Positions 44,101 through 55,997 of a stretch of 64,000 nucleotides of DNA are shown in pieces. Each line of letters opens with the position of its first letter. The first letter of the stretch is position 1. The DNA comes from Sparassis latifolia (taxonomy: Eukaryota > Basidiomycota > Agaricomycetes > Polyporales > Sparassidaceae): contig CM031559.1 in NCBI GenBank assembly GCA_018466975.1, positions 1 to 64,000 on the forward strand, written 5' to 3'. The translations under genes and the position numbers were made by a program. Under the pieces are notes generated by a model. That model did no database searches, was not told the origin of the DNA, and saw only the letters and a program-made list of their open reading frames with translations.

Positions 44101-47100
44101 AGTATGCGGCTCGACGCTCCGTATGCGGTGTATAGTACTCTGTATGCGGTGTATAGTACTCTGTAAACGTTGGTATGCGGTCTATAGCGGTCTGTCGCTT
44201 AGAAGTATTTTTTGTATGCCGCTTAGAAATATTTGTATGTCGCTTAGAAATATTCGTATGTGGACTACAAATGTCCGTATGTGGTCTACGAACGTTCGTA
44301 TGTGGACTACGACACTCTGTATGCGGTCTATAGTGGTCTGTAGCACTCCGTATGCGGTCCATAGCATTCTGTACGCGGTCCGTAGCATTCTGTATGCGGT
44401 CTATAGTGGTCTATGGTACTCTGTATGCGGTCTACTAAATATGACGGTCGATTTTTTATAAATGCGTGATAAATGTGTGACATAATAGATCTACACGAAA
44501 AGATAACGTTCTCACCGAACCACTAAACGAAACACTAAACCTGATTCTAATCCTCACCTAATTCTGACTGTAACCGAAGCTATAACCGAAACACTAATAC
44601 CTCTAACGTGGTGTGACTCTAATCTAAACCTCTAACGGATACTTGAAATAACGTCGTCTAGTATGTCGCTTAGAAGTATTTGTACGTCGCTCGTAAATAT
44701 GGGTATGTCGCTTAGAAACGTTCGTTTGCCGCTTAAAAGTATTTGTATGCCGCTTAGAAATGTCCGTATGTCGCTTACGACACTCTGTATGTGGTCTACT
44801 ATGCTCCGTACGTCGTTTATCGTACTCTGTATGCTGCCTGTAGTAAGCGTCGGTATGTCGCTTGGAGGTATTTTTTGTATGCCACTTAGAAATATTTGTA
44901 TGCCGCTTAGAAATATTTGTATGCCATCTACGAACGTTTGTACGTGGTCTACGAATGTCGGTATGTGGTCTATAAGCGTTCAGTATGCGGCTCGACGCTC
45001 CGTATGCGGTGTATAGTACTCTGTATGCGTGTGTATAGTACTCTGTAAGCGTTGGTATGCGGTCTATAGCGGTCTGTCGCTAGAAGTATTTTTGTATGCG
45101 CTTAGAAATATTTGTATGTCGCTTAGAAATATTCGTATGTGGACTACAAATGTCCGTATGTGGTCTACTGAACGTTCAGTATGTGGGCTACGACACTCTG
45201 TATGCGGTCTATAGTGGTCTGTAGCACTCGTATGCGTCCATAGCATTCTGTACGCGGTCCGTAGCATTCTGTATGCGGTCTATAGTGGTCTATGGTACTC
45301 TGTATGCGGTCTACTAAACATGACGGTCGATTTTTTATAAATGCGTGATAAATGTGTGACATAATAGATCTACACGAAAAGATAACGTTCCTCACCGAAC
45401 CACTAAACGAAACACTAAACCTGATTCTAATCCTCACCTAATTCTGACTGTAACCGAAGCTATAACCGAAACACTAATACCTCTAACGTGGTGTGACTCT
45501 AATCTAAACCTCTAACGGATACTTGAAATAACGTCGTCTAGTATGTCGCTTAGAAGTATTTGTACGTCGCTCGTAAATATGGGTATGTCGCTTAGAAACG
45601 TTCGTTTGCCGCTTAAAAGTATTTGTATGCCGCTTAGAAATGTCCGTATGTCGCCTTACGACACTCTGTATGTGGTCTACTATGCTCCGTACGTCGTTTA
45701 TCGTACTCTGTATGCTGCCTGTAGTAAGCGTCGGTATGTCGCTTGGAGGTATTTTTTGTATGCCACTTAGAAATATTTGTATGCCGCTTAGAAATATTTG
45801 TATGCCATCTACGAACGTTTGTACGTGGTCTACGAATGTCGGTATGTGGTCTATAAGCGTCAGTATGCGGCTACGACGCTCCGTATGCGGTGTATAGTAC
45901 TCTGTATGCGGTGTATAGTACTCTGTAAACGTTGGTATGCGGTCTATAGCGGTCTGTCGCTTAGAAGTATTTTTTGTATGCCGCTTAGAAATATTTGTAT
46001 GTCGCTTAGAAATATTCGTATGTGGACTACAAATGTCCGTATGTGGTCTACTTAACGTTCGTATGTGGCTACGACACTCTGTATCGCGGTCTATAGTGGT
46101 CTGTAGCACTCGTATGCGGTCCATAGCATTCTGTACGCGGTCCGTAGCATTCTGTATGCGGTCTATAGTGGTCTATGGTACTCTGTATGCGGTCTACTAA
46201 ACATGACGGTCGATTTTTTATAAATGCGTGATAAATGTGTGACATAATAGATCTACACGAAAAGATAACGTTCCTCACCGAACCACTAAACGAAACACTA
46301 AACCTGATTCTAATCCTCACCTAATTCTGACTGTAACCGAAGCTATAACCGAAACACTAATACCTCTAACGCGTGGTGTGACTCTAATCTAAACCTCTAA
46401 CGGATACTTGAAATAACGTCGTCTAGTATGTCGCTTAGAAGTATTTGTACGTCGCTCGTAAATATGGGTATGTCGCTTAGAAACGTTCGTTTGCCGCTTA
46501 AAAGTATTTGTATGCCGCTTAGAAATGTCCGTATGTCGCTTACGACACTCTGTATGTGGTCTACTATGCTCCGTACGTCGTTTATCGTACTCTGTATGCT
46601 GCCTGTAGTAACCGTCGGTATGTCGCTTGGAGGTATTTTTTGTATGCCACTTAGAAATATTTGTATGCCGCTTAGAAATATTTGTATGCCATCTACGAAC
46701 GTTTGTACGTGGTCTACGAATGTCGGTATGTGGTCTATAAGCGTTCAGTATGCGGCTACGACGCTCGTATGCGGTGTATAGTACTCTGTATGCGGTGTAT
46801 AGTACTCTGTAAACGTTGGTATGCGGTCTATAGCGGTCTGTCGCTTAGAAGTATTTTTTGTATGCCGCTTAGAAATATTTGTATGTCGCTTAGAAATATT
46901 CGTATGTGGACTACAAATGTCCGTATGTGGTCTACGAACGTTCGTATGTGGACTACGACACTCTGTATGCGGTCTATAGTGGTCTGTAGCACTCGTGATG
47001 CGTCCATAGCATTCTGTACGCGGTCCGTAGCATTCTGTATGCGGTCTATAGTGGTCTATGGTACTCTGTATGCGGTCTACTAAACATGACGGTCGATTTT

Positions 47101-49960
47101 TTATAAATGCGTGATAAATGTGTGACATAATAGATCTACACGAAAAGATAACGTTCCTCACCGAACCACTAAACGAAACACTAAACCTGATTCTAATCCT
47201 CACCTAATTCTGACTGTAACGAAGCTATAACCGAAACACTAATACCTCTAACGTGGTGTGACTCTAATCTAAACCTCTAACGGATACTTGAAATAACGTC
47301 GTCTAGTATGTCGCTTAGAAGTATTTGTACGTCGCTCGTAAATATGGGTATGTCGCTTAGAAACGTTCGTTTGCCGCTTAAAAGTATTTGTATGCCGCTT
47401 AGAAATGTCCGTATGTCGCTTACGACACTCTGTATGTGGTCTACTATGCTCCGTACGTCGTTTATCGTACTCTGTATGCTGCCTGTAGTAAGCGTCGGTA
47501 TGTCGCTTGGAGGTATTTTTTGTATGCCACTTAGAAATATTTGTATGCCGCTTAGAAATATTTGTATGCCATCTACGACGTTTGTACGTGGTCTACGAAT
47601 GTCGGTATGTGGTCTATAAGCGTCAGTATGCGGCTACTGACGCTCGTATGCGGTGTATAGTACTCTGTATGCGGTGTATAGTACTCTGTAAACGTTGGTA
47701 TGCGGTCTATAGCGGTCTGTCGCTTAGAAGTATTTTTTGTATGCCGCTTAGAAATATTTGTATGTCGCTTAGAAATATTCGTATGTGGACTACAAATGTC
47801 CGTATGTGGTCTCTGTGACGTTCGTATCGTCAGAGTGGTCTACGACACTCTGTATGCGGTCTATAGTGGTCTGTAGCACTCCGTATGCGGTCCATAGCAT
47901 TCTGTACGCGGTCCGTAGCATTCTGTATGCGGTCTATAGTGGTCTATGGTACTCTGTATGCGGTCTACTAAACATGACGGTCGATTTTTTATAAATGCGT
48001 GATAAATGTGTGACATAATAGATCTACACGAAAAGATAACGTTCCTCACCGAACCACTAAACGAAACACTAAACCTGATTCTAATCCTCACCTAATTCTG
48101 ACTGTAACCGAAGCTATAACGAAACACTAATACCTCTAGCGTGGTGTGACTCTAATCTAAACCTCTAACGGATACTTGAAATAACGTCGTCTAGTATGTC
48201 GCTTAGAAGTATTTGTACGTCGCTCAGTAAATATGGGTATGTCGCTTAGAAACGTTCGTTTGCCGCTTAAAAGTATTTGTATGCCGCTTAGAAATGTCCG
48301 TATGTCGCTTACGACACTCTGTATGTGGTCTACTATGCTCCGTACGTCGTTTATCGTACTCTGTATGCTGCCTGTAGTAAGCGTCGGTATGTCGCTTGGA
48401 GGTATTTTTTGTATGCCACTTAGAAATATTTGTATGCCGCTTAGAAATATTTGTATGCCATCTACGAACGTTTGTACGTGGTCTACGAATGTCGGTATGT
48501 GGTCTATAAGCGTTCGTATGCGGGCTACGACGCTCCGTATGCGGTGTATAGTACTCTGTATGCGGTGTATAGTACTCTGTAAACGTTGGTATGCGGTCTA
48601 TAGCGGTCTGTCGCTTAGAAGTATTTTTTGTATGCCGCTTAGAAATATTTGTATGTCGCTTAGAAATATTCGTATGTGGACTACAAATGTCCGTATGTGG
48701 TCTACTGAGCGTTCAGTATGTGGGCTACGACACTCTGTATGCGGTCTATAGTGGTCTGTAGCACTCGTATGCGATCCATAGCATTCTGTACGCGGTCCGT
48801 AGCATTCTGTATGCGGTCTATAGTGGTCTATGGTACTCTGTATGCGGTCTACTAAACATGACGGTCGATTTTTTATAAATGCGTGATAAATGTGTGACAT
48901 AATAGATCTACACGAAAAGATAACGTTCTCACCGAACCACTAAGCGAAACACTAAACCTGATTCTAATCCTCACCTAATTCTGACTGTAACGAAGCTATA
49001 ACGAAACACTAATACCTCTAGCGTGGTGTGACTCTAATCTAAACCTCTAACGGATACTTGAAATAACGTCGTCTAGTATGTCGCTTAGAAGTATTTGTCG
49101 TCGCTCAGTAAATATGGGTATGTCGCTAGAGAAGCGTTCGTTTGCCGCTTAAAAGTATTTGTATGCCGCTTAGAAATGTCCGTATGTCGCTTACGACACT
49201 CTGTATGTGGTCTACTATGCTCCGTACGTCGTTTATCGTACTCTGTATGCTGCCTGTAGTAAGCGTCGGTATGTCGCTTGGAGGTATTTTTTGTATGCCA
49301 CTTAGAAATATTTGTATGCCGCTTAGAAATATTTGTATGCCATCTACGAACGTTTGTACGTGGTCTACGAATGTCGGTATGTGGTCTATAAGCGTTCGTA
49401 TGCGGGCTACGACGCTCCGTATGCGGTGTATAGTACTCTGTATGCGGTGTATAGTACTCTGTAAACGTTGGTATGCGGTCTATAGCGGTCTGTCGCTTAG
49501 AAGTATTTTTTGTATGCCGCTTAGAAATATTTGTATGTCGCTTAGAAATATTCGTATGTGGACTACAAATGTCCGTATGTGGTCTACGAACGTTCGTATG
49601 TGGGCTACGACACTCTGTATGCGGTCTATAGTGGTCTGTAGCACTCCGTATGCGGTCCATAGCATTCTGTACGCGGTCCGTAGCATTCTGTATGCGGTCT
49701 ATAGTGGTCTATGGTACTCTGTATGCGGTCTACTAAACATGACGGTCGATTTTTTATAAATGCGTGATAAATGTGTGACATAATAGATCTACACGAAAAG
49801 ATAACGTTCCTCACCGAACCACTAAACGAAACACTAAACCTGATTCTAATCCTCACCTAATTCTGACTGTAACCGAAGCTATAACCGAAACACTAATACC
49901 TCTAACGTGGTGTGACTCTAATCTAAACCTCTAACGGATACTTGAAATAACGTCGTCTAG

Positions 49961-50604
49961 TATGTCGCTTAGAAGTATTTGTACGTCGCTCGTAAATATG
50001 GGTATGTCGCTTAGAAACGTTCGTTTGCCGCTTAAAAGTATTTGTATGCCGCTTAGAAATGTCCGTATGTCGCTTACGACACTCTGTATGTGGTCTACTA
50101 TGCTCCGTACGTCGTTTATCGTACTCTGTATGCTGCCTGTAGTAAGCGTCGGTATGTCGCTTGGAGGTATTTTTTGTATGCCACTTAGAAATATTTGTAT
50201 GCCGCTTAGAAATATTTGTATGCCATCTACGAACGTTTGTACGTGGTCTACGAATGTCGGTATGTGGTCTATAAGCGTTCGTATGCGGGCTACGACGCTC
50301 CGTATGCGGTGTATAGTACTCTGTATGCGGTGTATAGTACTCTGTAAACGTTGGTATGCGGTCTATAGCGGTCTGTCGCTTAGAAGTATTTTTTGTATGC
50401 CGCTTAGAAATATTTGTATGTCGCTTAGAAATATTCGTATGTGGACTACAAATGTCCGTATGTGGTCTACGAACGTTCGTATGTGGGCTACGACACTCTG
50501 TATGCGGTCTATAGTGGTCTGTAGCACTCCGTATGCGGTCCATAGCATTCTGTACGCGGTCCGTAGCATTCTGTATGCGGTCTATAGTGGTCTATGGTAC
50601 TCTG
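49961..50604. repeat. 21-bp monomer domain of a block B unit (reference copy)
   Basis: These 644 bp split almost completely into degenerate monomers beginning TATG or TACG: 26 monomers of exactly 21 bp, two of 24 bp, one of 20 bp and three of 10 bp. A common monomer is two half units, TATGCGGTCT and ATAGTGGTCTG. The isolated 10-bp elements (TAAACGTTGG, TAGCACTCCG, TGGTACTCTG) look like single half units. The two 24-bp forms differ by +3, one through a T6 instead of T3 run. TA steps therefore recur about every 10-11 bp. The same layout is present in every unit of the array, with small indels in block A. Confidence 0.93.
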
Positions 50605-50843
50605 TATGCGGTCTACTAAACATGACGGTCGATTTTTTATAAATGCGTGATAAATGTGTGACATAATAGATCTACACGAAAAGATAACGTTCCTCACCGA
50701 ACCACTAAACGAAACACTAAACCTGATTCTAATCCTCACCTAATTCTGACCGTAACCGAAGCTATAACCGAAACACTAATACCTCTAACGTGGTGTGACT
50801 CTAATCTAAACCTCTAACGGATACTTGAAATAACGTCGTCTAG
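50605..50843. repeat. inter-domain spacer with telomere-like CTAAC tract (reference copy)
   Basis: This is the non-21-bp part of a block B unit. It begins with a last partial monomer running into CTACTAAACATGACGG, then a T6 run, two ATAAATG-type repeats, the palindrome TAGATCTA and the C-rich tract at about 50697-50825. That tract is a string of loose 6-10 bp words (CTAAACG, CTAAACCT, CTAATCCT, CTAATTCT, CTAATACCT, CTCTAACG, CTAAACCTCTAACGG). They resemble decayed CCCTAA telomere repeat on the + strand. No exact TTAGGG array is present. Confidence 0.8.
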
Positions 50844-53800
50844 TATGTCGCTTAGAAGTATTTGTACGTCGCTCGTAAATATGGGTATGTCGCTTAGAAA
50901 CGTTCGTTTGCCGCTTAAAAGTATTTGTATGCCGCTTAGAAACGTCCGTATGTCGCTTACGACACTCTGTATGTGGTCTACTATGCTCCGTACGTCGTTT
51001 ATCGTACTCTGTATGCTGCCTGTAGTAAGCGTCGGTATGTCGCTTGGAGGTATTTTTTGTATGCCGCTTAGAAATATTTGTATGCCGCTTAGAAATATTT
51101 GTATGCCATCTACGAACGTTTGTACGTGGTCTACGAATGTCGGTATGTGGTCTATAAGCGTTCGTATGCGGGCTACGACGCTCCGTATGCGGTGTATAGT
51201 ACTCTGTATGCGGTGTATAGTACTCTGTAAACGTTGGTATGCGGTCTATAGCGGTCTGTCGCTTATTTTTTGTATGCCGCTTAGAAATATTTGTATGTCG
51301 CTTAGAAATATTCGTATGTGGACTACAAATGTCCGTATGTGGTCTACGAACGTTCGTATGTGGACTACGACACTCTGTATGCGGTCTATAGTGGTCTGTA
51401 GCACTCCGTATGCGGTCCATAGCATTCTGTACGCGGTCCGTAGCATTCTGTATGCGGTCTATAGTGGTCTATGGTACTCTGTATGCGGTCTACTAAATAT
51501 GACGGTCGATTTTTTATAAATGCGTGATAAATGCGTGACATAATAGATCTACACGAAAAGATAACGTTCCTCACCGAACCACTAAACGAAACACTAAACC
51601 TGATTCTAATCCTCACCTAATTCTGACTGTAACCGAAGCTATAACCGAAACACTAATACCTCTAACGTGGTGTGACTCTAATCTAAACCTCTAACGGATA
51701 CTTGAAATAACGTCGTCTAGTATGTCGCTTAGAAGTATTTGTCGTCGCTCAGTAAATATGGGTATGTCGCTTAGAAACGTTCGTTTGCCGCTTAAAAGTA
51801 TTTGTATGCCGCTTAGAAATGTCCGTATGTCGCTTACGACACTCTGTATGTGGTCTACTATGCTCCGTACGTCGTTTATCGTACTCTGTATGCTGCCTGT
51901 AGTAAGCGTCGGTATGTCGCTTGGAGGTATTTTTGTATGCCGCTTAGAAATATTTGTATGCCGCTTAGAAATATTTGTATGCCATCTACGAACGTTTGTA
52001 CGTGGTCTACGAATGTCGGTATGTGGTCTATAAGCGTTCGTATGCGGGCTACGACGCTCCGTATGCGGTGTATAGTACTCTGTATGCGGTGTATAGTACT
52101 CTGTAAACGTTGGTATGCGGTCTATAGCGGTCTGTCGCTTAGAAGTATTTTTTGTATGCCGCTTAGAAATATTTGTATGTCGCTTAGAAATATTCGTATG
52201 TGGACTACAAATGTCCGTATGTGGTCTACGAACGTTCGTATGTGGTCTGTAGCACTCTGTATGCGGTCTATAGTGGTCTGTAGCACTGTCGGTCCGTAGC
52301 ATTCTGTACGCGGTCCGTAGCATTCTGTATGCGGTCTATAGTGGTCTATGGTACTCTGTATGCGGTCTACTAAACATGACGGTCGATTTTTTATAAATGC
52401 GTGATAAATGTGTGACATAATAGATCTACACGAAAAGATAACGTTCCTCACCGAACCACTAAACGAAACACTAAACCTGATTCTAATCCTCACCTAATTC
52501 TGACTGTAACGAAGCTATAACGAAACACTAATACCTCTAACGTGGTGTGACTCTAATCTAAACCTCTAACGGATACTTGAAATAACGTCGTCTAGTATGT
52601 CGCTTAGAAGTATTTGTACGTCGCTCGTAAATATGGGTATGTCGCTTAGAAACGTTCGTTTGCCGCTTAAAAGTATTTGTATGCCGCTTAGAAATGTCCG
52701 TATGTAAACTACGACACTCTGTATGTGGTCTACTATGCTCGTCGTCGTTTATCGTACTCTGTATGCTGCCTGTAGTAAGCGTCGGTATGTCGCTTGGAGG
52801 TATTTTTTGTATGCCGCTTAGAAATATTTGTATGCCGCTTAGAAATATTTGTATGCCATCTACGAACGTTTGTACGTGGTCTACGAATGTCGGTATGTGG
52901 TCTATAAGCGTTCGTATGCGGCTACGACGCTCGTATCACGTGTATAGTACTCTGTATGCGGTGTATAGTACTCTGTAAACGTTGGTATGCGGTCTATAGC
53001 GGTCTGTCGCTTAGAAGTATTTTTTGTATGCCGCTTAGAAATATTTGTATGTCGCTTAGAAATATTCGTATGTGGACTACAAATGTCCGTATGTGGTCTA
53101 CTGAGCGTTCAGTATGTGGGCTACGACACTCTGTATGCGGTCTATAGTGGTCTGTAGCACTCCGTATGCGGTCCATAGCATTCTGTACGCGGTCCGTAGC
53201 ATTCTGTATGCGGTCTATAGTGGTCTATGGTACTCTGTATGCGGTCTACTAAACATGACGGTCGATTTTTATAAATGCGTGATAAATGTGTGACATAATA
53301 GATCTACACGAAAGATAACGTTCTCACCGAACCACTAAACGAAACACTAAACCTGATTCTAATCCTCACCTAATTCTGACTGTAACCGAAGCTATAACCG
53401 AAACACTAATACCTCTAACGTGGTGTGACTCTAATCTAAACCTCTAACGGATACTTGAAATAACGTCGTCTAGTATGTCGCTTAGAAGTATTTGTACGTC
53501 GCTCAGTAAATATGGGTATGTCGCTAGAAGCGTTCGTTTGCCGCTTAAAAGTATTTGTATGCCGCTTAGAAATGTCCGTATGTAAACTACGACACTCTGT
53601 ATGTGGTCTACTATGCCCGTCACGTCGTTTATCGTACTCTGTATGCTGCCTGTAGTAAGCGTCGGTATGTCGCTTGGAGGTATTTTTTGTATGCCGCTTA
53701 GAAATATTTGTATGCCGCTTAGAAATATTTGTATGCCATCTACGAACGTTTGTACGTGGTCTACGAATGTCGGTATGTGGTCTATAAGCGTTCAGTATGC

Positions 53801-55775
53801 GGCTACTGACGCTCCGTATCGCGTGTATAGTACTCTGTATGCGGTGTATAGTACTCTGTAAGCGTTGGTATGCGGTCTATAGCGGTCTGTCGCTAGAAGT
53901 ATTTTTTGTATGCCGCTTAGAAATATTTGTATGTCGCTTAGAAATATTCGTATGTGGACTACAAATGTCCGTATGTGGTCTACGAACGTTCGTATGTGGG
54001 CTACGACACTCTGTATGCGGTCTATAGTGGTCTGTAGCACTCCGTATGCGGTCCATAGCATTCTGTACGCGGTCCGTAGCATTCTGTATGCGGTCTATAG
54101 TGGTCTATGGTACTCTGTATGCGGTCTACTAAACATGACGGTCGATTTTTTATAAATGCGTGATAAATGTGTGACATAATAGATCTACACGAAAAGATAA
54201 CGTTCCTCACCGAACCACTAAACGAAACACTAAACCTGATTCTAATCCTCACCTAATTCTGACTGTAACCGAAGCTATAACCGAAACACTAATACCTCTA
54301 ACGTGGTGTGACTCTAATCTAAACCTCTAACGGATACTTGAAATAACGTCGTCTAGTATGTCGCTTAGAAGTATTTGTACGTCGCTCGTAAATATGGGTA
54401 TGTCGCTTAGAAACGTTCGTTTGCCGCTTAAAAGTATTTGTATGCCGCTTAGAAATGTCCGTATGTCGCTTACGACACTCTGTATGTGGTCTACTATGCT
54501 CCGTACGTCGTTTATCGTACTCTGTATGCTGCCTGTAGTAAGCGTCGGTATGTCGCTTGGAGGTATTTTTTGTATGCCGCTTAGAAATATTTGTATGCCG
54601 CTTAGAAATATTTGTATGCCATCTACGAACGTTTGTACGTGGTCTACGAATGTCGGTATGTGGTCTATAAGCGTTCGTATGCGGGCTACGACGCTCCGTA
54701 TGCGGTGTATAGTACTCTGTAAACGTTGGTATGCGGTCTATAGCGGTCTGTCGCTTAGAAGTATTTTTTGTATGCCGCTTAGAAATATTTGTATGTCGCT
54801 TAGAAATATTCGTATGTGGACTACAAATGTCCGTATGTGGTCTACGAACGTTCGTATGTGGACTACGACACTCTGTATGCGGTCTATAGTGGTCTGTAGC
54901 ACTCGTATGCGTCCATAGCATTCTGTACGCGTCCGTAGCATTCTGTATGCGGTCTATAGTGGTCTATGGTACTCTGTATGCGGTCTACTAAACATGACGG
55001 TCGATTTTTTATAAATGCGTGATAAATGTGTGACATAATAGATCTACACGAAAAGATAACGTTCCTCACCGAACCACTAAACGAAACACTAAACCTGATT
55101 CTAATCCTCACCTAATTCTGACTGTAACCGAAGCTATAACCGAAACACTAATACCTCTAACGTGGTGTGACTCTAATCTAAACCTCTAACGGATACTTGA
55201 AATAACGTCGTCTAGTATGTCGCTTAGAAGTATTTGTACGTCGCTCGTAAATATGGGTATGTCGCTTAGAAACGTTCGTTTGCCGCTTAAAAGTATTTGT
55301 ATGCCGCTTAGAAATGTCCGTATGTCGCTTACACTCTGTATGTGGTCTACTATGCTCCGTACGTCGTTTATCGTACTCTGTATGCTGCCTGTAGTAAGCG
55401 TCGGTATGTCGCTTGGAGGTATTTTTTGTATGCCGCTTAGAAATATTTGTATGCCGCTTAGAAATATTTGTATGCCATCTACGAACGTTTGTACGTGGTC
55501 TACGAATGTCGGTATGTGGTCTATAAGCGTTCGTATGCGGGCTACGACGCTCCGTATGCGGTGTATAGTACTCTGTATGCGGTGTATAGTACTCTGTAAA
55601 CGTTGGTATGCGGTCTATAGCGGTCTGTCGCTTAGAAGTATTTTTTGTATGCCGCTTAGAAATATTTGTATGTCGCTTAGAAATATTCGTATGTGGACTA
55701 CAAATGTCCGTATGTGGTCTACGAACGTTCGTATGTGGGCTACGACACTCTGTATGCGGTCTATAGACATATTCA

Positions 55776-55838
55776 TATGCCATCTACAATTGTTGGTATG
55801 TCGCCTACAACACTTCGTAGGTGGGCTACGACACAGCC
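55776..55838. repeat. three decayed 21-bp monomers beyond the array end
   Basis: After the last good unit breaks at 55766, a short bridge leads into three consecutive 21-bp segments at 55776-55796, 55797-55817 and 55818-55838. They start TATGCCATCTAC, TATGTCGCCTAC and TAGGTGGGCTAC. They keep the monomer length and the CTAC at positions 9-12 but match no monomer of the regular unit closely. They could be an ancestral or eroded edge of the satellite. Confidence 0.8.
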
Positions 55839-55861
55839 ACACAGGGCTTCTCACTGCAGGT

Positions 55862-55878
55862 GGCCGTCCAGGACGGCC
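55862..55878. repeat. 17-bp inverted repeat GGCCGTCC-A-GGACGGCC
   Basis: A perfect 8-bp-arm palindrome with a single central base. It is the first of a family that recurs through 57222 inside otherwise different repeat contexts. On one strand it could form a small GC-rich hairpin. It could also be a protein site or the signature of a small mobile element. No function is assignable from sequence. Confidence 0.85.
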
Positions 55879-55997
55879 GTGTAAGTTTGTTGGTACCCTT
55901 AGTGGCAGTCTGAGATGAGCGTTTATTAGGTATGTCATGTATGGCCTTCCAGTACTACCACTTATTGTTCATCCCTGTGAAGGCCATTGAAGCAGAT

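Larger units (their letters stand above)
1..55766. repeat. satellite array, ~64 tandem units of ~860-880 bp
   Basis: A near-continuous head-to-tail array. The boundary motif (C/T)CTAGTATGTCGCT recurs every 846-888 bp from 831 to 55211, apart from one 776-bp deleted unit and one 859-bp unit in the right-hand block. That gives 63 complete units, an incomplete unit at 1-830 and a truncated unit at 55211-55766. Each unit has a monomer domain (21-bp subrepeats) followed by a spacer carrying a TAGATCTA palindrome and CTAAC-like motifs. Units look very alike, with differences dominated by 1-2 base insertions or deletions. No transposase, reverse transcriptase or plausible protein is encoded. The array runs off the left edge, so its full length is unknown. 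Long satellite arrays are unusual in fungi. A subtelomeric or pericentromeric location is inferred, not shown. Confidence 0.97.
41026..55766. repeat. satellite block B (units of ~880 bp), gene-proximal
   Basis: Unit starts are 41151 (intermediate unit), 42018, 42896, 43776, 44657, 45537, 46422, 47302, 48190, 49072, 49956, 50839, 51716, 52591, 53469, 54352 and 55211. Diagnostic variants are CGTCGTCTAG, AACGTTCGTTTGCC, GATAACGTTCCTCACC, AAATGTGTGACAT and GAAGCTATAACCGAAACAC. The unit at 41151-42017 mixes A and B variants. Block B keeps the 21-bp phase much better than block A, so its open frames are longer. The unit at 54352-55210 is 859 bp because one of its two adjacent near-identical 21-bp monomers is missing. 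The last unit stops at 55766. Confidence 0.93.

Noticed and set aside
49962..50642. 226-codon + frame and the overlapping 206-codon - frame in block B (and the many similar frames across 1-55918)
   Set aside because: They follow directly from the 21-bp period, occur on both strands at once, break whenever a unit has an indel, and read simple heptads without any domain.
1..55766. CRISPR array or phage-type repeat
   Set aside because: Units are ~860 bp, contiguous and without unique spacers, and the 21-bp monomers abut one another. No cas-like gene is present.
1..55766. rDNA intergenic spacer or nested retrotransposons
   Set aside because: No rRNA-like stretch, long terminal repeats, polypurine tract or reverse transcriptase/integrase text is seen in any unit.
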